Positions 58,844-64,000 of a stretch of 64,000 nt of DNA are shown here, in pieces (position 1 is the first letter of the stretch; every line of letters begins with the position of its first letter). Both the position numbers and the translations under genes were made by a program. The notes below the pieces were generated by a model. It was not told the DNA's origin. It worked only from the letters and a program-made list of their open reading frames with translations, and did no database searches. Location of the stretch: positions 62,001 through 126,000 of the forward strand of contig JASEFS010000003.1 in assembly GCA_030018495.1 (NCBI GenBank), written 5' to 3'. The DNA comes from Deltaproteobacteria bacterium. GTDB lineage: Bacteria > Desulfobacterota > Desulfobaccia > Desulfobaccales > 0-14-0-80-60-11.

Positions 58844-59950
58844 TCAGCCTCCGAAGACAAAGCGGCGCATACGGATATTCAAGAGGACGCCTAAAGCAAG
58901 CATGGTGGTGATCAGGGAGGAGCCGCCGTAGCTCAACAAGGGCAGGGGAATGCCCACCACCGGCATGAGGCCGGTAACCATGGACAAGTTGATAAATATC
59001 TGCCAGAAAAGAAGCGCGACCACTCCCACCGCCAAAAACTGGCCGAAGCGGTCCTTGCAGGTGCGGGCGATCTGGAGCCCCCAGAGAATAATGCCGGCGT
59101 AAAGCAGGAGCACCACGGCCGAGCCCACAAAGCCCCATTCTTCGGCAAAAACCGAAAACACGAAGTCCGTGTGCTGCTCCGGGAGGAAGTAAAGCTGACT
59201 CTGGGTGCCCTGGAGAAAGCCCTTGCCCCAGAACTGGCCGGAGCCCACCGCGATTTTTGATTGAATAATGTGATAGCCCGCGCCCAGCGGGTCTTTTTCC
59301 GGGTCGAGGAAGGTGAGAATGCGCTGCTTTTGGTAGTCCTTAAGAAAAGGCCAAGCCGCCGGAGCCGCCAAGACAACGCTCAGGACGCCGGCGACCAGGG
59401 TGCGCCAGTGCACTCCGGCAAACAGGATAACGGCTGCGGCCACCGCCAGTACCAGCAGCCCCGAACCCAGATCGGGCTGCTTGATGATCAGGAGCGCCGG
59501 CACCAATATCAGGGCCAGGGGAGCCAGCAGGTCCTTTAATTTAAGGGGCGAAAAATTCGGGCGCTTGTGGAAGTAGCGGGCCAGGACCAGGATGACGGCC
59601 AGCTTGACCAGTTCCGCAGGCTGGAAGGTAACAGGCCCCAGAGCCAGCCATCGGCGGGAGCCCGAGACCATCTTGCCTGCGACCATCACGCCGATGAGCA
59701 GCACAAGGCTCAAGAGATAAAGAGGATAAGCCAGCTTTTCATAATGCCGGTAATCATAGAGCAGGGAGAAGAGCATGACCGTCAGCCCGACCCCCAGCCA
59801 ATATAATTGTTTGATATACACCGGCGTGGCGCCTTCCGGGGTGCGGTTGTAACCGGCGCTGTATAAATTGACGCTGCCGATGGCGATGACGATGAGAATC
59901 AGTGTCAACAGCAGCCAGTCAAAGTTTTGGACGAGGCGGCGATCAAACAT
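58844..59950 (-). CDS. rodA: Rod shape-determining protein RodA
   Basis: RodA (368 residues) is a SEDS peptidoglycan polymerase with ten membrane segments. Typical marks are WLALGPVTFQPAELVKLAVI, IIKQPDLGSGLLVLAVA, FTEEWGF-like HTDFVFSVFAEEWGFVG and PVVGIPLPLLSYGGSS. It inserts new wall during elongation with a class B PBP, which is not adjacent. DNA upstream is filled with heptamer repeats and a recR fragment. Confidence 0.95.
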   Translation of the reverse strand: MFDRRLVQNFDWLLLTLILIVIAIGSVNLYSAGYNRTPEGATPVYIKQLYWLGVGLTVMLFSLLYDYRHYEKLAYPLYLLSLVLLIGVMVAGKMVSGSRRWLALGPVTFQPAELVKLAVILVLARYFHKRPNFSPLKLKDLLAPLALILVPALLIIKQPDLGSGLLVLAVAAAVILFAGVHWRTLVAGVLSVVLAAPAAWPFLKDYQKQRILTFLDPEKDPLGAGYHIIQSKIAVGSGQFWGKGFLQGTQSQLYFLPEQHTDFVFSVFAEEWGFVGSAVVLLLYAGIILWGLQIARTCKDRFGQFLAVGVVALLFWQIFINLSMVTGLMPVVGIPLPLLSYGGSSLITTMLALGVLLNIRMRRFVFGG

Positions 59951-59955
59951 AAAGG

Positions 59956-59990
59956 CGGTTTTCGGTTTCCAGTTTTCGGTTTTAGGTAAA
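59956..59990. repeat. Heptamer tandem array (CGGTTTT type)
   Basis: Units CGGTTTT, CGGTTTC, CAGTTTT, CGGTTTT, AGGTAAA, immediately upstream of the rodA start codon on its 5' side. Confidence 0.75.
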
Positions 59991-60038
59991 AAACAAGTTA
60001 CTATGCCCGGGGCTTTGGCAGACCAAGTAAATTCATGC

Positions 60039-60167
60039 CTCCACCCGAGGGCTTTAATGATTCCTTCACGTCTGCTGGTCGATATACTTGATGGCGCCGC
60101 CTATGGGCAGGCCGTAGGCGATGCGGCTGACTAAATGCCTTAGGTTGCAACTTTCGCTCAGACATAG
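60039..60167 (-). pseudogene. Fragment duplicating the 3' end of recR
   Basis: Bases 60071-60131 match recR bases 60394-60454 at 59 of 61 positions, in the same orientation; both differences would change an amino acid (Met to Ile, Asp to Ala). Weaker similarity continues on both sides (about 60039-60167). The conserved part would encode IAYGLPIGGAIKYIDQQT, but has no start and is not in an intact reading frame. It is a partial copy, not a gene. The copy lies between two heptamer arrays. Confidence 0.85.
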
Positions 60168-60212
60168 GGCGGCCCGTGGCCGCCTCATGCAAAACGGCGT
60201 GCACGGCACGCC
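60168..60212. repeat. Two perfect short hairpins in tandem
   Basis: GGCGGCC-cgt-GGCCGCC (60168-60184) and GGCGTGC-acg-GCACGCC (60196-60212). The two-hairpin layout resembles the bipartite repeats at 46117 and 61063, although the loops differ. Confidence 0.6.
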
Positions 60213-60276
60213 CTATAGCCTGAATTTCAACGTTTTCTTAAATTTTTCCTTGACAAGGTAAACCCCAAAATTATTC

Positions 60277-60350
<74 letters not shown>

Positions 60351-60355
60351 CCCTT

Positions 60356-60961
60356 TCACGTCTCCACCCGGTGCCCCAGGGCCTCCTTCAAGGTCTGCTG
60401 GTCGATATACTTGATGTCGCCGCCCATGGGCAGGCCGTAGGCGATGCGGCTGACCTTGACCCCCAGGGGTTTGAGCTGCTCGCTCAGATAGGTGGTGGTG
60501 ACTTCTCCTTCCATGGTGGGGTTGAGGGCCAGAATCACCTCCTCAATGCCCTCGCTCTTGATTCTTTCCTCCAGCTCCCGGATGCGAAGGTCTTCGGGTT
60601 TAACGCCTTCCAGGGGGGAAATCAGGCCGCCCAGGACATGGTAATACCCCGAGAACCAGCCGGTCCTTTCGATGGGCAGAAGGTCACCCGGGTCGGCCAC
60701 CACCAATATCTGGCCCTGGGTGCGGCCCGGGTCGGCGCAGATGGGGCAAAGCTCCTGATCGGCGAACGCGAAACAGCGGCGGCAGAACTTGATCTTTTCC
60801 TTGAGTTCTTTAATTGCCTCTACCAACTCCCGCGCTTCCCCTTCCGGGGCGCGGAGCAGGTAGAGGGCCATGCGGGTGGCGGTTTTCTCCCCCACCCCCG
60901 GCCACTTGGCAATGGCCCGGATCACCCGCGTCAACGCTTCAGGGTACGCCCCTTTGGCCAT
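60356..60961 (-). CDS. recR: Recombination mediator RecR
   Basis: RecR (201 residues) helps RecFO load RecA at gaps. A helix-hairpin-helix (WPGVGEKTATRMALYLL), a zinc finger (CRRCFAFADQELCPIC), and a TOPRIM domain (ILVVADPGDLLPIERTG, ALNPTMEGE) are visible. The start has AGGAGATGC before ATG. Its 3' end is partly duplicated 320 bases downstream. It follows ybaB and dnaX, the usual order. Confidence 0.96.
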   Translation of the reverse strand: MAKGAYPEALTRVIRAIAKWPGVGEKTATRMALYLLRAPEGEARELVEAIKELKEKIKFCRRCFAFADQELCPICADPGRTQGQILVVADPGDLLPIERTGWFSGYYHVLGGLISPLEGVKPEDLRIRELEERIKSEGIEEVILALNPTMEGEVTTTYLSEQLKPLGVKVSRIAYGLPMGGDIKYIDQQTLKEALGHRVET

Positions 60962-61062
60962 GCATCTCCTCTTTCAGGTGTCAGGTGCCAGGTGCTGAGA
61001 ATGAAAAATCTGTGACACCTGAAGTTGTACCTTTCCCAAAACCCCTGTTGATTTGACCGGGA

Positions 61063-61104
61063 GCACAGGCTTCCAGCCTGTGCCGCACCGGAAAGATGCC
61101 GGTG
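61063..61104. repeat. Bipartite dispersed hairpin repeat
   Basis: GCACAGGC-TTCCA-GCCTGTGC (8-bp arms, 61063-61083) followed by CACCGG...CCGGTG (61086-61104). Confidence 0.8.
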
Positions 61105-61150
61105 TTTCCGACTTCCCCCCTCAACCCTGAACTTTACCTTTTAACGGCAG

Positions 61151-61194
61151 CACGGGCTTCCGGCCCGTGTCTTGGCGGGGCTGGAAGCCCCGCC
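61151..61194. repeat. Bipartite dispersed hairpin repeat
   Basis: CACGGGC-TTCCG-GCCCGTG (61151-61169) followed by GGCGGGGC-TGGAA-GCCCCGCC (61174-61194), each a perfect hairpin. Confidence 0.8.
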
Positions 61195-61277
61195 TATCAC
61201 AATTTTTATACGAGGGTTGGGAGGGGGGTGTGGGGGAAGGGCAGGGATGAGGCCCCTGGCGCTTCCTCCATGAACTC

Positions 61278-61589
61278 TCAAAACAATCCCGGTATCTGCA
61301 AACCGCCGGTGAGTTTGCTCATTTCCTGGGCCACCATGTCCCGGCTGCGGTTCAGGGCCTCATTGACCGCGGCGGTGATTAGATCCTGGAGCATCTCGAT
61401 ATCGTCAGGGTTGGCGACTTCCGGGTCAATGCGCAGGGAGAGCAGTTCCTGGCGGCCGTTGACGGTGGCCTCCACCATGCCGCCGCCGGCCTGAGCGCTG
61501 ACCGTGCGCTTCCCCAGCTCCTCCTGGATTTCCGCCATCTTGCTTTGCAGCTTCTGGGCCTGCTTCATCAGCCCGCCTAAGTTCTTCAC
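61278..61589 (-). CDS. ybaB: YbaB/EbfC family nucleoid-associated protein
   Basis: A 103-residue dimeric DNA-binding protein with the family pattern MKQAQKLQSKMAEIQEEL, GGGMVEATVNGRQELLSLRIDP and LQDLITAAVNEAL. The GTG start overlaps the dnaX stop by four bases (GTGA), with GGAGG upstream. It sits between dnaX and recR as in many bacteria. Confidence 0.94.
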   Translation of the reverse strand: MKNLGGLMKQAQKLQSKMAEIQEELGKRTVSAQAGGGMVEATVNGRQELLSLRIDPEVANPDDIEMLQDLITAAVNEALNRSRDMVAQEMSKLTGGLQIPGLF

Positions 61590-63196
61590 TCGCTTTCCTC
61601 CTTGCCTTGGGACTCAAGCCAGCGGCCGCCGAGAATCTCCAGGGCCTGTTGCTTGAGTTCAGCCATGGCCAGTGGTTTGGGGGCCTCGGCCTTGGACCTG
61701 GGCGGCGCCTTTCTGTCCGGCAGTTCCACTTTGAGGGAATATTGAGGTCCGAAGAAAGCCTGGACAAGTTTTTGCAGCTGGGCCTCCTGCTGCGCTCCGC
61801 CCAAAGTCCAGGTCCGTCCTGTTTTAACATGCAGGCAATGGTCGGCGATCTTGGTCAGTTTGCATTGCGCCAGCTTGGCCGAAAGGGGCCCGTTCTCTTC
61901 TCTTTTGACGAAGTCAAGAAAGTCGCGCCAGGCGCTGTCCGGGTCTGCTTCGTCAAAGGTCTTGGGCGGCTGGGGCGCGTCTGTCGCGGCGGCGACCGGC
62001 TGGGCGGAGGCCGCCTCGGCACCGGGTCTGGACAGGCCGCTGGTCTGTCGAGACCCCAGGCGGCGCTCCAGGTCCTCCAATCGCTTGACCCAATCCTCAA
62101 GAGGAATCAGGGGCTCAAGATGCACCAGTTTCAAAAGCAACACTTCCAAAACCAGCCGGGGCTGCGGGGCGCGCCTGAGCTCCTCCTCGCCCTGAAGCAG
62201 CACGCTCAACAAATTGTGCAGGTGCACGGCCGGGACGCCGCGGGCCAGGCCGGTGAGATCCTCCCATTCCGAGTCGGCCACCGGCGCCAGGGCCCTGGCT
62301 TCCGGGTGCAGACCGGCCAGCAGGAGATGGCGGGCATAACTTAGGAGGTCCAGGTAAAAGCGCTTCAGGTCATGGCCTTGATTGTAAAGGTCGTCCACCA
62401 AAGTGAGGAGAGCCTGTCCCTGGCGCTCCACAATGGCCTTAACCGCAGTGAGGAGCGCCCCCCGCTCGGTGACCCCCAGGATGCGGGCGATCTCCGGGGC
62501 ACCCACCGCTTCCCCGCCGAAGGTCACCACCTGATCCAGGAAGCCCTGGGCATCCCGGAGGCTGCCTTCCGCTTCCCGGGCCACCAGGGCCAGGCCCTCG
62601 GCGTCGATGTTCCAGCCTTCCTGCTTGACCAGCTTTTCCAAATGCTCCTGAATCAGGGACGCGGGGATCCGCCGGAAATCGTAGCGCTGGCAGCGGGAGA
62701 GGATGGTGACCGGCACCTTGTGGGGCTCGGTGGTGGCCATAATAAAGATTGCATGGGGCGGCGGCTCTTCCAGGGTCTTCAGCAGGGCGTTGAAGGCCTC
62801 TTTGGTGAGCATGTGCACTTCGTCGATAATGTAAACCTTATAGTGGCCCTGCACCGGCACGTACTTGATTTTTTCCCTGAGGTCCCTGACTTCGTCGATG
62901 CCCCGGTTGGAGGCGCCGTCGATTTCCAGCACGTCCAGGGAAGCGCCGCTGGTGATTTCCCGGCAGGCCTGACACTCATTGCAGGGATGCGGGGTGGGGC
63001 CGTGCTCACAGTTCAGGGCTTTGGCGAAAATCCTGGCCACCGAGGTCTTGCCTACCCCCCGGGAGCCGCTGAATAAAAAGGCGTGGGCCACCCGGCCCTG
63101 GGCGATGGCGTTCTGGAGGGTCACCGTGACGGGCTCCTGGCCCACCACCTCTTCAAAGCTTTGGGGACGCCATTTGCGGGCTAAAACCTGATACAT
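61586..63196 (-). CDS. dnaX: DNA polymerase III tau/gamma subunit
   Basis: DnaX (536 residues) is the clamp-loader ATPase. Walker A is GSRGVGKTSVARIFAKAL, the zinc module CEHGPTPHPCNECQAC follows, Walker B is VYIIDEVHMLTKEAF and sensor 1 MATTEPHKVP. The C-terminal part (about 370-536) is linker and polymerase-binding tail. I did not see a slippery A-run for a shorter gamma form. A heptamer array directly precedes it. Confidence 0.96.
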   Translation of the reverse strand: MYQVLARKWRPQSFEEVVGQEPVTVTLQNAIAQGRVAHAFLFSGSRGVGKTSVARIFAKALNCEHGPTPHPCNECQACREITSGASLDVLEIDGASNRGIDEVRDLREKIKYVPVQGHYKVYIIDEVHMLTKEAFNALLKTLEEPPPHAIFIMATTEPHKVPVTILSRCQRYDFRRIPASLIQEHLEKLVKQEGWNIDAEGLALVAREAEGSLRDAQGFLDQVVTFGGEAVGAPEIARILGVTERGALLTAVKAIVERQGQALLTLVDDLYNQGHDLKRFYLDLLSYARHLLLAGLHPEARALAPVADSEWEDLTGLARGVPAVHLHNLLSVLLQGEEELRRAPQPRLVLEVLLLKLVHLEPLIPLEDWVKRLEDLERRLGSRQTSGLSRPGAEAASAQPVAAATDAPQPPKTFDEADPDSAWRDFLDFVKREENGPLSAKLAQCKLTKIADHCLHVKTGRTWTLGGAQQEAQLQKLVQAFFGPQYSLKVELPDRKAPPRSKAEAPKPLAMAELKQQALEILGGRWLESQGKEESE

Positions 63197-63203
63197 AAGG
63201 ACG

Positions 63204-63238
<35 letters not shown>

Positions 63239-63381
63239 CAGGCTCGAAAGGAAATCCGGGAAAACAGAGAATCAAGCGATGCTGAGGAAGTCTTATGGTG
63301 AGTCACCAAAAGCCAGCTTATTCCCTGATACAAGCACTTTTTTTCCATCATATGGGATTATGGGCAATCTTTTTTTCTTTT

Positions 63382-63416
63382 AACCCAAAACCAAAAAACC
63401 GAAAACCAAAAACGGT
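63382..63416. repeat. Heptamer tandem array (AACCNAA type)
   Basis: Units AACCCAA, AACCAAA, AAACCGA, AAACCAA, AAACGGT. It is nearly the reverse complement of the arrays at 63204 and 63529 and lies just behind the 3' end of tRNA-Ser(GGA). Confidence 0.75.
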
Positions 63417-63423
63417 ATTAAAA

Positions 63424-63516
63424 TGGCGGAGAGAGAGGGATTCGAACCCTCGGTGCGTTTTTAAGACGCACACACGATTTCCAGTCGTGCCCCTTCAGCC
63501 GCTCGGGCATCTCTCC
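63424..63516 (-). tRNA. tRNA-Ser(GGA)
   Basis: A 93-base gene on the minus strand. Acceptor arms GGAGAGA / TCTCTCC, discriminator G and an encoded CCA; D arm GCCCGAGCGGC; anticodon stem-loop GACTGGAAATC with anticodon GGA; a long serine-type variable arm (TGTGCGTC...GACGCACC-like); T arm GGGTTCGAATCCC. It reads UCC and UCU codons. Flanked by inverted heptamer arrays. Confidence 0.96.
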
Positions 63517-63528
63517 GCGTTCAAAAAA

Positions 63529-63559
63529 CGGTTTTCAGTTTTCAGTTTTCCGTTTTCAG
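63529..63559. repeat. Heptamer tandem array (CAGTTTT type)
   Basis: Units CGGTTTT, CAGTTTT, CAGTTTT, CCGTTTT, CAG, directly upstream of tRNA-Ser(GGA). Confidence 0.8.
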
Positions 63560-63638
63560 CAAAAAGCCTGGTGAAATATTAAGGTAAAATTGAATTTAAC
63601 CAGAATGATGCGATAAAAAAACCTCGCTTCGTCTTTAT

Positions 63639-63695
63639 AACCGAAAACCGAAAACCGAAAACGGTATTTAACGACAGTGGTCAGTGGCCGGTGGC
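63639..63695. repeat. Two adjacent heptamer arrays (AACCGAA, CAGTGGC)
   Basis: Three perfect AACCGAA units (63639-63659), then after 15 bases CAGTGGT, CAGTGGC, CGGTGGC (63675-63695). Confidence 0.8.
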
Positions 63696-63743
63696 CATGG
63701 TTTCTAAAAAGCTTAAAAGTGCCTCGGCCTTTTTTACTGAAAC

Positions 63744-63764
63744 CCGAAAACTGAAAACTGAAAA
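63744..63764. repeat. Heptamer tandem array (CTGAAAA type)
   Basis: Units CCGAAAA, CTGAAAA, CTGAAAA, ten bases behind the 3' end of tRNA-Ser(CGA). The same unit precedes rsmE at 39757. Confidence 0.8.
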
Positions 63765-63774
63765 CCGTATTTAA

Positions 63775-63868
63775 TGGCGGAGGGGGTGGGATTCGAACCC
63801 ACGTGAGGGCTGTTAACCCCCAAGCCGATTTCGAGTCGGCCCCGTTACGGCCACTTCGGTACCCCTCC
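63775..63868 (-). tRNA. tRNA-Ser(CGA)
   Basis: A 94-base gene on the minus strand. Acceptor arms GGAGGGG / CCCCTCC, discriminator G and encoded CCA; anticodon loop CTCGAAA with anticodon CGA; long variable arm; T arm GGGTTCGAATCCC. It reads UCG. It is followed in the same direction by tRNA-Ser(GGA), 258 bases away. Confidence 0.96.
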
Positions 63869-63873
63869 AATAG

Positions 63874-63901
63874 CAGTGGCCAGTGTCCAGTAGTCAGTGG
63901 C
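63874..63901. repeat. Heptamer tandem array (CAGTGGC type)
   Basis: Units CAGTGGC, CAGTGTC, CAGTAGT, CAGTGGC, five bases upstream of tRNA-Ser(CGA). Confidence 0.8.
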
Positions 63902-63935
63902 CAGATTATCAGGGTGCGCACCGCGCCTCATGATT

Positions 63936-64000
63936 CTATTTTTGTCTGCGCCGGGCCTGAAAAAAATCTTGGAGCAACTCCCGGCATTCGGCTTCCCTGA
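63936..64000 (-). CDS. tadA: tRNA adenosine(34) deaminase TadA, C-terminal end only
   Basis: Twenty-one codons including the TAG stop are visible; the gene runs off the right edge. The peptide ECRELLQDFFQARRRQK matches the TadA C-terminus (E. coli ends ECAALLSDFFRMRRQ-like). TadA makes inosine at the wobble base of tRNA-Arg(ACG). Its place beside serine tRNA genes and dnaX-ybaB-recR agrees with an order known from other bacteria. Confidence 0.72.
   Translation of the reverse strand, partial: REAECRELLQDFFQARRRQK

Larger units (their letters stand above)
60962..61277. other. Intergenic region rich in repeats
   Basis: This 316-bp gap between ybaB and recR holds a heptamer array (60975-60995: CAGGTGT, CAGGTGC, CAGGTGC), and the hairpin repeats at 61063-61104 and 61151-61194. 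The remainder shows no gene. Confidence 0.7.

Noticed and set aside
61586-63196. Programmed frameshift in dnaX
   Set aside because: No A-rich slippery heptamer with a following stem was seen in the coding strand.

Overview
This window looks like chromosomal DNA from a strictly anaerobic, sulfate- or sulfite-reducing bacterium, most likely a member of the Desulfobacterota (former Deltaproteobacteria). The strongest marker is a dissimilatory sulfite reductase operon (dsrA-dsrB-dsrD and a cobyrinate diamide synthase-like gene, with a ferredoxin gene behind it). A B12-dependent class II ribonucleotide reductase, rubredoxin, a CooC-type maturation ATPase and the absence of any visible oxygen-respiration gene fit the same picture. 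The genus cannot be fixed from the sequence alone. Most of the window is compact housekeeping DNA with many 1-4 base start/stop overlaps; I see no prophage, transposase or CRISPR array.

Layout. 1-4.7 kb: a partial Cys-motif protein, a TPR protein, class II RNR, a DUF169 protein and a small unknown protein ending at a strong terminator. 4.7-13.6 kb: a Ca2+-type P-ATPase, then argJ, a GyrI-like protein, secA and a short N-acetylglutamate-synthase-like GNAT on the minus strand, a SlyD-like FKBP and a ferredoxin. 13.8-23.3 kb: dsrABD plus dsrN/cbiA, preceded by two M16 peptidase subunits, a substrate-binding lipoprotein, lepB and rubredoxin, with a divergent GYD-domain protein. 23.5-33.3 kb: a HAD phosphatase and a complete chemosensory operon (cheY, cheA, mcp, cheW, cheR, cheD, an HDOD protein, a second receiver, cheX, cheB) with no flagellar gene beside it. 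33.4-42.2 kb: peptidase, thioesterase, CooC-like ATPase, AmpG-like transporter, THEP1 NTPase, prmA-rsmE-radical SAM-VTT protein. 42.6-46.1 kb: a methyltransferase, then a tightly overlapped trio of a PTPS/QueD-like protein, a GT4 glycosyltransferase and a methyltransferase; this trio is the best candidate here for an undescribed pathway (a glycosylated, methylated pterin is my hypothesis). 46.2-51 kb: an unknown protein, glmS and a glmU with an extra C-terminal domain. 51-59 kb: a MASE3 histidine kinase and the ATP synthase operon atpF'-F-H-A-G-D-C. 58.8-64 kb: rodA, recR, ybaB, dnaX, two serine tRNA genes and the end of tadA.

Two families of dispersed non-coding repeat stand out. One is a set of hairpins whose stems covary while the loop (TTCCA/TGGAA) stays constant. 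The other is a set of 7-bp-period tandem arrays with drifting unit sequence, concentrated around recR, dnaX and the serine tRNA genes. A 61-bp near-identical copy of the recR 3' end lies between two such arrays. Several genes without a Shine-Dalgarno sequence (prmA, glmU, the GNAT) have a good -10 box so close to the start codon that their mRNAs may be leaderless.
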